Assembly (NCBI GenBank): GCA_017495105.1
Contig: JAFEIL010000410.1
Span: 1-37,535, forward strand
Length of the DNA stretch: 37,535 nucleotides
Reading direction: 5' to 3'
Origin: Emticicia sp.
GTDB lineage: Bacteria; Bacteroidota; Bacteroidia; Cytophagales; Spirosomataceae
Shown here: positions 1 through 9,873 of the stretch, piece after piece
Numbering within the stretch: position 1 is the stretch's first letter
Layout: each line of letters opens with the position of its first letter
Translations under genes and position numbers: made by a program
The notes under the pieces: model-generated
Seen by the model: only the letters and a program-made list of their open reading frames with translations
What the model was told of the DNA's origin: nothing
Databases searched by the model: none

Positions 1-1
1 A

Positions 2-3000
2 AGAAATGTAAGTTTAGAAAATGCTTTAACAGAACTTGAAAAAACTGCTCAAGTAAAATTTTCTTATAATTCGAGGACATTAAAGTTAGGTCAAAAGGTG
101 AATGTGTTTGCAAATAATGAAGCACTTTCAAGTGTATTGACTAAGTTATTAAAACCTTTGAGTATCAAGTATATACAAGTCAGCAACAGAATTGTATTGC
201 GAAAAGATGATGAACAAAATATGGGGTTTATCCAAGAATCAGAGGTAGGTATAAAAGTAGATAAATTGTTTTCTGCAGATATAACCATCAAAGGAAAAGT
301 AATTGCCATCGAAAATAATGAGCCACTTCCCGGGGTTAGTGTAGTAATAAAAGGCTCATCTAAAGGAGTTGCAACCAGTAATAATGGGGAGTTTTCAATT
401 GATGTACCCAACAACAAGGCAGTATTGGTATTTTCTTTCGTGGGTTATTTAAGCCAAGAAATTCCTGTGGGAAATCGTGCTCAAATAAACGTTACCTTAG
501 TTCAAGACTCTAAAGCATTGGAGGAAGTTGTAGTTGTTGGCTATGGTGAAATCCGAAAAAGCGATTTGACGGGCTCGGTAGCAACCCTAAAAGCAGAAGG
601 CAACGAAGACAAGCCTATTACTTCAATTGACCAATTGATACAAGGCCGTACATCTGGTGTACAAATCACCCAAAACTCAGGAGCTCCTGGTTCGGGTATG
701 ACTTTTTTGATTCGTGGTGCAAGTTCGGTTACAGGCTCAAATCAACCCTTAATTATCTTAGATGGGTATCCGATTGAAACTGACCAACGAAGTCTTTCCC
801 CGAATACAGGTGCAAGTTTTTGGGAAGCATCTACTCCGCCAACAAACCCTTTGGCAGCCATTAACCCCAATGACATTGAATCAATTGAAATATTAAAAGA
901 CGCTTCTTCGACGGCTATTTATGGTTCTCGTGGAGCAAATGGAGTGGTTTTAATTACAACAAAACGAGGCAAAACAAAAAGGGATCAGTTTTCTTATTCG
1001 TTTCGTACAGATATAAGCCAATTACCAAAAAAAATTGATGTATTGAATGCAGAAAATTTTATAAATTATGCTAATGAAGGTGCTTTAAATAGCAAGCGAG
1101 ATTCTGTTTATAGGTCTACAGCTATACCTGGTCTCTTAACCAATGATTACTTCTGGCAGGATTTAATTGTTCAGAAGTCAATTTCGCAAGACCACCAACT
1201 TTCATTTACAGGTGGTGATGATAAAACCAAGTATTCCATTTCTGGAAATTATTATACACAAGAAGGAATTATCAAAAACTCTTCTTTCGACCGTGGCTCT
1301 ATTCGTATGAACCTTGACCGTCAAGTTTTACCCAAATTGAAAGTTTCGGGTAGTTTTAGTGGAACTATCAGTCAGACAAAATCAACGCAACAGTCTAATT
1401 CAAACGGAGACCAATCGGGTTCGGCAATTACAGGGGCTTTGCGTTTCAGACCAATTGCATCGCCCTTTGCAGCTGGAACAGACGATGAACCAGAATTATC
1501 AATTGAAGGAAATCCATTGACTTTAGTTTCATTGGGTAGAAACGTTTCTCGTTCAAATGTCGTTTTGGCAAACTTAAAGGGTGATTATACCATTGCCAAA
1601 GGATTAAACTTGATTATTAGTACAGGTGTAAACAATACTCAGGCCAAAAGAGACAATTTCCAACCATTTGGTACTTTCGCTGGACGACAAAATGGTTATG
1701 CTTATACGGGAGAATCAAGTAGTTTTAACTTTTTGGTCGAAAATACCCTTAATTTCAATAGAACCATAGCCAAAAAGCACCGTATTAATGCTGTTGGAGG
1801 TTACACTTGGCAGCAATGGAACAACCGTACTTTTGGAATCCAAGCTACTCAATTTGTATCAGAAGCTTTGCAAGCAAACAACTTCCAATTGGCAAGTTCA
1901 GCCTCAATACCAGTTACAACCAACCAAAACTGGGCTTTGCAATCAGTCTTAGGTCGCTTCAATTATACATTTGATAGTCGTTATCTATTCACCTTGACAG
2001 GTCGGACTGATGGTGCATCGAGATTGTCAGAAGGAAATAAATGGGCTTTTTTCCCTTCTATTGCGGGAGGGTGGAATGTTCATAATGAGTCATTTATGAA
2101 AAATCAAAAGATTTTTGACGAGTTGAAAATCAGAGCAAGTTATGGAATAAGCGGTAATCAAAGTATAGGAGTAGGTTCGTCAGTTGATAGAGTAGGAACT
2201 ACTCGAACCGTTTTAAATGGTGCAATACTTACTGCTTTAGCTCCTATTGGACTTGGAAACTCAAATTTGGGATGGGAAACCACTCGTCAAGCTAATATAG
2301 GAATTGATTTAGCCATTTTGAAAAGTCGAATAAAGTTTGGCTTCGAGGCTTACACTCGTAATACTTCAGATTTACTCATCAACTTGACTTTGCCTGGCTC
2401 AACAGGATTTACCAGTTACGCTGCTAATTTTGGAAAAGTAGAAAATAAAGGTATTGAATTTGATGTCGATGCCATGATATTGAACGGTAATTTTAAATGG
2501 AATACCTCAGGAAATATTAGCTTCAACCGCAATAAAATTACAAGTCTTGGTAATGGAATTCAATTGTTTGGAGCGAGTTATCTTAGTGTTGGCTCAATCG
2601 GACTAGGACAACCAGCTAATATTGCCATTGAAGGCTACCCAATTGGGGCGTTTTTTGGTTATCAAGTCAATGGCGTTTATCAAAATGCTGATGAAGTTGC
2701 CAAAGGTCCAAAAGACCCAACTAACCCAACTCCTGGTGATATTAAGTATGTAGATACAAATGGGGATGGCCAAATTTCGTTAGCTGATCGCACCATTATC
2801 GGAAATCCTTACCCTGATTTTACCTTTGGCGTAACCAATGATTTCCGTTGGAAAAACTTTACACTAAGTGTTTTCTTTATGGGTAATATCGGTCAGGATG
2901 TAATGAACCTTAATCGACACATATTAGATGCACTCACTTTCACCACGGGTACAAACATGCGAACAGAGGCTTGGGAAGGTCGTTGGCAAGGCGAAGGAAC

Positions 3001-3316
3001 AAGTAATTACTACCCGCAAGCCCGAAATGTAGGAAACGCATTTAGAGGCCGTTTGAGCAATTTTTACTTAGAAGATGGCTCATTTGTAAGGCTAAAAAAC
3101 TTATCTCTAGCCTATAATTTACCATCAAATACTGTTAAGTGGTTGCGAAATGCTAAAGTTTTTGTATCAGGTACAAATTTGATTACATGGACAAAGTACA
3201 AGGGTTATGACCCCGAAGTAAGTGCCAATGCAACGAGTTCATTGTCACCTGGTATTGATTTTGGAACTGTACCTCAATACCGTACCTATTCAACAGGTAT
3301 CACCCTTTCGTTTTAA
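2..3316 (+). CDS. SusC/RagA-family TonB-dependent outer-membrane transporter with STN domain, 5'-partial
   Basis: This is an outer-membrane beta-barrel that imports glycan oligomers with its SusD partner, powered by TonB. The reading frame is open to the left edge of the window, so the true start lies outside it; a GTG at 98 is inside the gene. The first ~75 codons look like an STN domain (VSLENALTELEKTAQVKFSY), found in transporters that signal to FecR-type anti-sigma factors. A carboxypeptidase-regulatory-like domain follows (ITIKGKVIAIENNEPLPGVS, about 283-510), then the SusC signature EEVVVVGYGEIRKSDLTG, a plug domain with LKDASSTAIYGSRGANGVV, and a long barrel ending in the aromatic residue F. 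The SusD gene starts 28 nt downstream. Its sigma/anti-sigma genes may lie upstream, outside the window. Family assignment is very secure; the substrate is unknown. Confidence 0.96.
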   Translation, partial: RNVSLENALTELEKTAQVKFSYNSRTLKLGQKVNVFANNEALSSVLTKLLKPLSIKYIQVSNRIVLRKDDEQNMGFIQESEVGIKVDKLFSADITIKGKVIAIENNEPLPGVSVVIKGSSKGVATSNNGEFSIDVPNNKAVLVFSFVGYLSQEIPVGNRAQINVTLVQDSKALEEVVVVGYGEIRKSDLTGSVATLKAEGNEDKPITSIDQLIQGRTSGVQITQNSGAPGSGMTFLIRGASSVTGSNQPLIILDGYPIETDQRSLSPNTGASFWEASTPPTNPLAAINPNDIESIEILKDASSTAIYGSRGANGVVLITTKRGKTKRDQFSYSFRTDISQLPKKIDVLNAENFINYANEGALNSKRDSVYRSTAIPGLLTNDYFWQDLIVQKSISQDHQLSFTGGDDKTKYSISGNYYTQEGIIKNSSFDRGSIRMNLDRQVLPKLKVSGSFSGTISQTKSTQQSNSNGDQSGSAITGALRFRPIASPFAAGTDDEPELSIEGNPLTLVSLGRNVSRSNVVLANLKGDYTIAKGLNLIISTGVNNTQAKRDNFQPFGTFAGRQNGYAYTGESSSFNFLVENTLNFNRTIAKKHRINAVGGYTWQQWNNRTFGIQATQFVSEALQANNFQLASSASIPVTTNQNWALQSVLGRFNYTFDSRYLFTLTGRTDGASRLSEGNKWAFFPSIAGGWNVHNESFMKNQKIFDELKIRASYGISGNQSIGVGSSVDRVGTTRTVLNGAILTALAPIGLGNSNLGWETTRQANIGIDLAILKSRIKFGFEAYTRNTSDLLINLTLPGSTGFTSYAANFGKVENKGIEFDVDAMILNGNFKWNTSGNISFNRNKITSLGNGIQLFGASYLSVGSIGLGQPANIAIEGYPIGAFFGYQVNGVYQNADEVAKGPKDPTNPTPGDIKYVDTNGDGQISLADRTIIGNPYPDFTFGVTNDFRWKNFTLSVFFMGNIGQDVMNLNRHILDALTFTTGTNMRTEAWEGRWQGEGTSNYYPQARNVGNAFRGRLSNFYLEDGSFVRLKNLSLAYNLPSNTVKWLRNAKVFVSGTNLITWTKYKGYDPEVSANATSSLSPGIDFGTVPQYRTYSTGITLSF

Positions 3317-3344
3317 TCAATCTTGACTTAAAATTTAAAAAAAA

Positions 3345-5006
3345 ATGAAAAATAAAATAGTAATACTTCTTATCACCTTGTTCTTTATTTCAGGGTGTAG
3401 TCTTGAAGAAGAAATCGTAGATACGCTCACACCTGAAAACTCAATCACAAAACAGGCTGATGTTACAGCATTTTTAAATGGAATTTATGCTGCATTGCTA
3501 ACAGATGGTGCGTTCAAAGCCAACTATGCCGTTATCTTTTTGACAGCAGACGATTTAAATACCCGTGCAGGAGTAGGTACCAATAATCAATATTCAATCA
3601 AGACGCACGATGCATCCACAGCCCCTACAAGCGGTTTTTGGAATACCATGTACCAAATCATTAATCGTTCCAATTTCCTTTTAGAAAAAATAGAGCCACT
3701 TAATATCAATGCTGCTTATAAAACAAGAGTAAAAGGGGAACTTTATTTCTTGAGAGCTTTTGCGTATTTTTACTTAGTACAGCTTTATGGTGATGTACCC
3801 CTTCGATTGAAAGCAACCGCTCTAACCGATGATTTAACGCTGATACGTACACCTTCAGACAAAGTTTTTGAACAAATATTTGCAGATTTAAAAACTGCTT
3901 CTGCGACTTTATTGACTAGAACCGCATTGCCTTCTGCTGAATTTAGTCATGCCACAAAGGGTGCAGCACAGGCTATGTTAGCAAAAGCCTATCTGACGTT
4001 TGCAAGTTATCAAAGTTTGAAAGGAACAGATGCAACTGCCAATTACAATTTTGCTAAATTATATGCCGATAGTGTCATTAATTCAAACCAATACAAATTG
4101 ATACCATCTTATAACGACCTTTTTGATGTTGCCAAAGAAAGAGCCGCTTATGAGGAAGTCATTTTTGGCATTCCATTTACGAGAGATGCACAATTGGGTG
4201 CTTTAGGGTCGCAATTTGCTGGATTTTTTATGCCTTCTTCTTATGGTAATGTTGCAGGACAGGGTACGCTTAAAACTGGAGTTGCCAATTATGGCGTGCA
4301 ACCATGGTTCTATTCAAAATACTCAACAGGCGACTATCTGAACGACTATCGGGTGGAACGTTCTTTTTTAACGACTTGGCAAAATACCTCAAACCCAAGC
4401 CGTAAGGTTATCACCTACCCATTATTGAAAGCGAGTACCACAAGTACAGAATTAACGGAAATTCAACCTTATATAAACAAGTACATAGACGGTGCAGGTA
4501 TTGCCAATTCCAATCAAGAGAACGACTTGTTTATCATTCGTTTGGCAGATGTTTATTTAATCAAAGCCGAAGCTGAAAATGAGGTAAATGGCCCTACGGC
4601 GATAGCTTACACTGCGTTTAATTTCCTAAGAGCAAGAGCAAGAAATGCAGCAGGTACAGTTCGCACAACGCCTGCAAATTTAGCAGCGGGACTTAGCAAG
4701 GACGAATTTAGATTAAAAATTATTGACGAAAGAGCCTTAGAACTATTCGCTGAAGGACATCGTAGATTTGATTTGGCTCGTATGAAAGCACCCAATGGAA
4801 AATCTATGATGGAGTATCAGTTCGGAACGTTTATTCCTTCTCTAAAAAGTGGAATTCCCGTGTTTAGTACAGCTACAAATACGTGGGGAGGTGGTGTCAC
4901 TGAACCTGCTGCTCTTCCAGCATTTAATCCGAAATTGATGCTTTTACCTATTCCTATATCGGAAACGGTAGCCAATCCCAAAATGACGCAAAACCCTGGT
5001 TATTAG
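3345..5006 (+). CDS. SusD/RagB-family glycan-binding lipoprotein
   Basis: This surface lipoprotein caps the SusC barrel and binds the glycan. The 553-residue product starts with a lipoprotein signal peptide (MKNKIVILLITLFFISGCS) whose ISGC lipobox gives lipidation at Cys18. The body shows the SusD pattern: an N-terminal segment with NGIYAALLTDG, a TPR-like helical region (ELYFLRAFAYFYLVQLYGDVP, then KGAAQAMLAKAYL), and a C-terminal part with RLADVYLIKAEAENEV and ERALELFAEGHRRFDLARM. It ends in the classic NPKMTQNPGY tail. The gene directly follows the SusC gene, and a strong hairpin lies just past its stop codon. Confidence 0.96.
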   Translation: MKNKIVILLITLFFISGCSLEEEIVDTLTPENSITKQADVTAFLNGIYAALLTDGAFKANYAVIFLTADDLNTRAGVGTNNQYSIKTHDASTAPTSGFWNTMYQIINRSNFLLEKIEPLNINAAYKTRVKGELYFLRAFAYFYLVQLYGDVPLRLKATALTDDLTLIRTPSDKVFEQIFADLKTASATLLTRTALPSAEFSHATKGAAQAMLAKAYLTFASYQSLKGTDATANYNFAKLYADSVINSNQYKLIPSYNDLFDVAKERAAYEEVIFGIPFTRDAQLGALGSQFAGFFMPSSYGNVAGQGTLKTGVANYGVQPWFYSKYSTGDYLNDYRVERSFLTTWQNTSNPSRKVITYPLLKASTTSTELTEIQPYINKYIDGAGIANSNQENDLFIIRLADVYLIKAEAENEVNGPTAIAYTAFNFLRARARNAAGTVRTTPANLAAGLSKDEFRLKIIDERALELFAEGHRRFDLARMKAPNGKSMMEYQFGTFIPSLKSGIPVFSTATNTWGGGVTEPAALPAFNPKLMLLPIPISETVANPKMTQNPGY

Positions 5007-5013
5007 GTTTAGT

Positions 5014-5052
5014 TTTAAGTTCGGAGGAGTTTTAAAGCTCCCCGAACTTAAA
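5014..5052 (+). promoter_or_regulatory. Intergenic hairpin after susD
   Basis: The left arm (5014-5029) and right arm (5038-5052) form 15 base pairs with a single bulged A at 5025 and an 8-nt loop. It begins 8 nt after the SusD stop codon. No T-run follows, so it may be an attenuator or an mRNA 3'-end stabiliser rather than a full terminator. It would let SusC/SusD be made in excess over the downstream enzymes. A similar hairpin follows the second SusD gene. Confidence 0.65.
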
Positions 5053-5122
5053 TTCAAAACATCTATCAACTGCCCCCTCAGTATTTTCAACAAAAATCAT
5101 CAAATATCTATGCCATCTAATC

Positions 5123-6898
5123 ATGATGAAAACATCTCTTTATTTAATATTATTCCTTTTAATCGCTTGTAAATCAACGATTTTGATAGCACAAACGGGT
5201 GTTTCGGAAAATATTCAATATTCCGCTGTCAAGTTATCAAAAGAAGAGAAAAATGCCCTTACTAAAACAGTTGAAGGTGTGCATCCCAATTACGACCCTA
5301 TAGAAAGAATGGTTTTGACAACCTTAAATGGTTATAATTACCATACGGATGCCACCTCTGGACGCTTGCATCAATTGCGAGGTTCATTCTCCTATGCCCT
5401 CGATTTATTGGATTTAGGTGATAAGCAATACGAACAAAGGGCTTTTGATATTCTTGAAAAATGTATTTCGCTTCAAGATACCCTCAGTGGTTCAAAAACC
5501 AAAGGTATTTGGGGCTATTATCTCGAAGAACCTTTAGCAACTAAAAAGTCGCCACCAGATTTTAATTGGGCAGATTTCAATGGGGCAACTTTATTGGAAG
5601 TTTGGATGGGACACCATGCTAAAATACCAGAACGAATGAAACCAATCATTCAGCGTTCCTTGATCTTAGCCGCTCAATCTATTGAGAAACGCAATATTAC
5701 CATGAGTTATACAAATATTGCCATTATGGGAACGTATGTTACTTATATGGTAGGACACATTTTTGATGATGCAAATTTAAAGGCCTATTCTACTGACCGT
5801 TTGAAGCGTTTTTATAATCATACCCTCGAAAAAGGAGGTTTTACAGAATATAACAGTCCGACTTATACCATCATTGCAATAGATGAACTAAGCCGAATGA
5901 AAGAGCATATTATCGATCCAAATGCCAAGCAGATGGTTGATAAATTGTACTACACAGGTTGGGAAACAATCGCAAAACACTACCATACGCCGACAGGTCA
6001 GTGGCTGGGGCCACATAGCCGTGCATATAACTCCACGCTCCAAAATTCATTTTACGACCTAATCAATCGAGCTTCAAAAGGTGCGATTGAATTAAAACCT
6101 AATCTTACGTTTACATACAGCCGTTTAAAACACAGTATTCCTAAGGATTTATATCCTTATTTTCAGTCAGGTAAATATCCAAAAACGCAAAAAGAAGTTT
6201 TTGAATTAGTTGAACCCAAAATAGAAGGCACTTCTTTTATGACCCCACAATATGCCTTAGCCACGGCGAGCCGTTCTTCAATGTGGAACCAACGTCGCCC
6301 TTTTTTGGCGTATTGGGGAACAGTCCAACAACCAAAATACTTGCAGGTTCGCTTTTTACATGACAATTATGATTTCAGTTCAGCCAGTTTTTACAGTCAG
6401 CAAAAAGACAATAAAGTTTTGGCGGCAATCAACCTAAATTTGGGTGGTGGCGACAAACACATCAGTATTGACCGAATGACAACTGGTAAATTCAAAGCCA
6501 AAGATTTGCGTATTCGTTTCGAATTTGGCAAGCAAACTGCCGAGATTTTACCCAAGAAAAACGACCAAGCGATTGAAGCCATGGTTGACGATTTAAAAAT
6601 GAGTGTACAACTCTACAAAGCCGTTTTTGATAAATACGAAGGGCGTTGGGAAAAAGGTTCTGACAAAAACGGAGCATGGTGGGATTACGTTATTTACAAT
6701 GGTGTAGAAGTAGAATTTGATTTGAAGACTATTAAAGAAGCCGTTTGGGGATTTACATTTTCAATAGGTAATTCAACTGAAACATTGCCGAATGGTACTC
6801 CCAAAGTATCGGAGACCGCCGGAAAGCTAAAAGCGACTTGGCAGGGTTTAGAATTAGAAATTCCGACCACGATATTGCCTTTACCTAAAAATTTGTAG
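5123..6898 (+). CDS. Exported helical-toroid-like protein, possible polysaccharide lyase or hydrolase
   Basis: I do not recognise a named family for this 591-residue protein. The hydrophobic N-terminus (MMKTSLYLILFLLIACKSTI) could be a lipoprotein signal (LIAC) or be cut later near LIAQTG. Residues ~60-320 are helix-rich with repeated aromatic and charged pairs, as in (alpha/alpha) toroid enzymes. Possible active-site motifs are YTNIAIMGTYVTYM, GGFTEYNSPTYT and QWLGPHSRAYN, the last with His, Arg and Tyr close together. The C-terminal third looks like beta-sandwich, as in lyases with an alpha-toroid plus sandwich layout. It lies between SusC/D and a GH105-like hydrolase, so a lyase that makes unsaturated uronyl products would fit. 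That role is inference. Two adjacent ATGs (5123 and 5126) could serve as start. Confidence 0.6.
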   Translation: MMKTSLYLILFLLIACKSTILIAQTGVSENIQYSAVKLSKEEKNALTKTVEGVHPNYDPIERMVLTTLNGYNYHTDATSGRLHQLRGSFSYALDLLDLGDKQYEQRAFDILEKCISLQDTLSGSKTKGIWGYYLEEPLATKKSPPDFNWADFNGATLLEVWMGHHAKIPERMKPIIQRSLILAAQSIEKRNITMSYTNIAIMGTYVTYMVGHIFDDANLKAYSTDRLKRFYNHTLEKGGFTEYNSPTYTIIAIDELSRMKEHIIDPNAKQMVDKLYYTGWETIAKHYHTPTGQWLGPHSRAYNSTLQNSFYDLINRASKGAIELKPNLTFTYSRLKHSIPKDLYPYFQSGKYPKTQKEVFELVEPKIEGTSFMTPQYALATASRSSMWNQRRPFLAYWGTVQQPKYLQVRFLHDNYDFSSASFYSQQKDNKVLAAINLNLGGGDKHISIDRMTTGKFKAKDLRIRFEFGKQTAEILPKKNDQAIEAMVDDLKMSVQLYKAVFDKYEGRWEKGSDKNGAWWDYVIYNGVEVEFDLKTIKEAVWGFTFSIGNSTETLPNGTPKVSETAGKLKATWQGLELEIPTTILPLPKNL

Positions 6899-6901
6899 GA
6901 A

Positions 6902-7099
6902 ATGAAACGATTAAAAACCATATGCTTAAACTTTTTAAATTTTCGGGTCAGCTTAAATGTTTTCGCTCAAAACAATAAGTCCAAAAAGATAGCTTCGTTT
7001 GAGAATTTTTCTAAAAATGCCAAAAGGCGATTTGCAAGGACAAGCAGCCATGATTTGGTGTGCGATGGCATTGGTGAAATGATTGTAAGTATTCAATAA
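6902..7099 (+). pseudogene. Remnant of a decayed exported-protein gene
   Basis: A short frame begins 3 nt after the preceding stop with a signal-peptide-like start (MKRLKTICLNFLNF, then LNVFAQNNKSKK). It changes character around 7010. In the +1 frame, 7017-7082 encodes MPKGDLQGQAAMIWCAMALVK followed by TGA, which reads like the tail of a real helical protein. The simplest reading is an older enzyme gene reduced by internal deletion and frameshift to its two ends. The family cannot be named from so little. It could be a very short real peptide, but the frame-split signal argues against that. Confidence 0.45.
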
Positions 7100-7104
7100 G
7101 AAAA

Positions 7105-9873
7105 ATGATGAATTTCAATAAATCTGCATCCCCAACGATTATTGGGGTATTAATAATACTATGTTTACAGGCAACGATGCTTGGAGCACAAACCAATTAC
7201 TACATTGACCCAATCAATGGCAATGATAGCAATTTGGGTAGCCTTGAAAAGCCTTTCAAAACACTGACAAAAGCAAGGGACTTTGTAAGAACAGTCAATA
7301 CCATTATGAAGGGTAACATTACTGTCTTTTTGCGTGGTGGCGACTATCAACTATCAGAAAGTCTAGTTTTTGGGACAAATGATGGAGGCAAAAATGGGTT
7401 TAATATCATTTACCAAGCCTATAATGATGAAAAACCTGTTATTACGGGAGGTAAACAAATCACTGGTTGGAAGCAAGTAAGTGGTAAAAACTATTGGGTT
7501 GCTGATGTGCCAACAAATGCGGGTTTTGCGAGTTATTTCCGCAATATTTGGGTAGATGGAAAAAGAGCCGTTCAAGCAAGAAGTGGGTTTATGACGTTTC
7601 ATGCCATGAATTATGATGACCCGAATACACCACAAGTGAGAGATGGCTTTATAGTAAAATCGACAGACTTGAAAGACTATACTAATCTTTCTGATATGCG
7701 GATATTCCAATGTGGCGTATTCAAACACGTTGAAATTCCTCCCCTCAGTATTTTGCCCATTACAAGCACTGAAAAAGCAATAGTATTGAAGCAATCAAAT
7801 TTTCTTGATTGGACAAATACTTACACTTATGAAAGCCCTTACACGTTGCGTATCATCAATGCTTTTGAGGAATTGGATGAAGCGGGTGAGTTTTATTTGA
7901 ATAAATCCACTCGAAAAGTCTATTATTATCCAAGAACAGGGGAGAATTTAAGCACTGCAAAAATCATTGCTCCAACGATTGATGGATTGCTCAAGTTACA
8001 AGGCAGTGCAACAACTACTGTTTCAAATATTCAATTTGAAGGTATCCGTTTTGAATACGGTAATTTATTAAGACTTGAAATCAAAGAATTTGGACGTAGC
8101 CAAGCCGATTTGTATGCAGATTATACAGCTATTGAAGGTCAAATTACACTACAATACACCGATAATATTGCCTTCAAAAAATGTCGTTTTGAGCATTTTG
8201 CCAGTACAGGTATTTATTTGCCAGACAATAACAACAATACGCTTATTGAAGGCAATGTCTTCAATGACTTAACCGCAACCGCCGTTTTAATTGGAAAAGA
8301 CATGAGCCCCTCAGTATCCGTTAATAATAATACAACCATTACGAATAATGTCATTCGTTCCATTGGTGCAGATTTTTATCAAGCATCGGGAATTTATGCG
8401 AATACAAGTAAAAACTTGACGATTACTTACAACGATGTTGCCGATGTCGCTTATTTTGGCATTAACCAACGTTATTCAAATGTAAGTACCAATTTTGTGG
8501 GCAATACCCAAATCAAGTACAACCGAGTTACCAATTATGCGACTGCCAGTAAATATGGTTTTGGTATTGGTGATGAAGTAGCCGCTTTTTATTTTTTTGG
8601 TGTTCAAAATTCAACGATAAGTAATAATTACGGTCAATATGCAGGGAATAAAAACATAGCAGGGGCATTTCGTCAAGACCAGTTTGGGCTTAACAATACT
8701 TGGACAAATAATGTAGCTGACTGTAAAACAGGAGCAAGGTCATTCTCATGGCATGCGGAAGAGAATATAAACTTGCGGTTTGATAATAACTATGCGAATA
8801 TCAAAGGCGATTTTCCAACAACACATTCTGCCTCCAATACTAATTTTCAAATAGAAGCCAACGCACCATCATGGTTAGCAGCAGCACAAGCCATTATTGA
8901 TGCTGCGGGTTTGCAACCAGCCTATCGCTATTTACTAGATGGATTTGGAGCAGATGTATACGATTTTACACCTGTTCCGGAAGTAAAACATATAGAATGG
9001 AGTAATGAACTATTCGATTACTTGAAAAATAAAAGAGTTTCCTTTACAAAAAGTACAGACTACTATCGAAGAGTATCGACTCTTACGCCAAGTAGTAATG
9101 TCATTTTAGAAATAGGGAAAATAAAATTATTAAGTCCATTATTTGGCTACGCAGCAGTATTTAGAGGTGCCTTTTATGGTAATGAAACGATTCAATTTAA
9201 TGCACTTTTTAATGAAAGTAGTACAGGTAAACAGATTGTCGCTTTCAGAGGAGAAAGTTGTACAGAACATCACTTAGCACAAGCCAATTATCAATTTTTA
9301 TTTACAAAAAATACAATTGAACTCATTCGTCGTAACCATGATGGGAGCACAACTACTTTAATCGGTTCAAATGGCTTATTGCGAAGCACCATTTCTTACA
9401 CATCAGAACTTTATAATGCTGCTCAATTAGTTGAAATTACGACCCTAAATCAAGCGAATGGGGTCAAAATTGGTTTGAAAATAGGCGGCGTTACAGTCGT
9501 AGATGTGGTTGATAATGTAGCAGGTTATTTGACAAATGCTGGTTTTTTGATGTTCAATGCAGGGAAATTGACAGGTACGATGTATATTAGTGAGCCCGAA
9601 ATGATTTTGGGTATTGATGAAAAAAAAATTGAAATAACAGGCGTGTTATACCCAAATCCAAATGATGGCAATGTATTGCATTTAAAAACAGAGGAAAATA
9701 TATCAAGTTGCGAATTGTATGATAACAGTGGAAAAAGGTATTCCTTAAACCCAGTTTCAAAACAAGCAAATGAGTATTTAATTCGACCAATAAGTCCATT
9801 AAATAGCGGTATCTACTTCTTGAAAATCCAAAGTGAAAAAGGTCAAAAAATCTATAAAGTTTTAGTACAATGA
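7105..9873 (+). CDS. T9SS-secreted right-handed beta-helix glycan-active protein (GH141-like)
   Basis: The 922-residue product has a signal peptide (MMNFNKSASPTIIGVLIILC... ending near LGAQ) followed by YYIDPINGNDSNLGSLEKPF, the typical opening of parallel beta-helix carbohydrate enzymes. It continues with KPVITGGKQITGWKQV and FRNIWVDGKRAVQAR, a pattern seen in GH141-type fucosidases/xylanases. Residues ~300-560 hold Asn-rich helix turns (ITLQYTDNIAFKKCRFEHF, NTTITNNVIRSIGADFYQAS). A jelly-roll-like region occupies ~650-830. The last ~80 residues are a type A T9SS sorting domain (LYPNPNDGN ... SGIYFLKI ... YKVLVQ), so it is probably secreted or anchored by the Por system. It overlaps the next gene by 4 nt (ATGA), implying coupled translation. 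The GH141 label is similarity by eye; another beta-helix family is possible. Confidence 0.75.
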   Translation: MMNFNKSASPTIIGVLIILCLQATMLGAQTNYYIDPINGNDSNLGSLEKPFKTLTKARDFVRTVNTIMKGNITVFLRGGDYQLSESLVFGTNDGGKNGFNIIYQAYNDEKPVITGGKQITGWKQVSGKNYWVADVPTNAGFASYFRNIWVDGKRAVQARSGFMTFHAMNYDDPNTPQVRDGFIVKSTDLKDYTNLSDMRIFQCGVFKHVEIPPLSILPITSTEKAIVLKQSNFLDWTNTYTYESPYTLRIINAFEELDEAGEFYLNKSTRKVYYYPRTGENLSTAKIIAPTIDGLLKLQGSATTTVSNIQFEGIRFEYGNLLRLEIKEFGRSQADLYADYTAIEGQITLQYTDNIAFKKCRFEHFASTGIYLPDNNNNTLIEGNVFNDLTATAVLIGKDMSPSVSVNNNTTITNNVIRSIGADFYQASGIYANTSKNLTITYNDVADVAYFGINQRYSNVSTNFVGNTQIKYNRVTNYATASKYGFGIGDEVAAFYFFGVQNSTISNNYGQYAGNKNIAGAFRQDQFGLNNTWTNNVADCKTGARSFSWHAEENINLRFDNNYANIKGDFPTTHSASNTNFQIEANAPSWLAAAQAIIDAAGLQPAYRYLLDGFGADVYDFTPVPEVKHIEWSNELFDYLKNKRVSFTKSTDYYRRVSTLTPSSNVILEIGKIKLLSPLFGYAAVFRGAFYGNETIQFNALFNESSTGKQIVAFRGESCTEHHLAQANYQFLFTKNTIELIRRNHDGSTTTLIGSNGLLRSTISYTSELYNAAQLVEITTLNQANGVKIGLKIGGVTVVDVVDNVAGYLTNAGFLMFNAGKLTGTMYISEPEMILGIDEKKIEITGVLYPNPNDGNVLHLKTEENISSCELYDNSGKRYSLNPVSKQANEYLIRPISPLNSGIYFLKIQSEKGQKIYKVLVQ

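Noticed and set aside
98-3316. GTG at 98 as the start of the first SusC gene.
   Set aside because: The frame stays open to the left edge and the codons before 98 encode a typical STN-domain segment, so the gene is truncated by the window.
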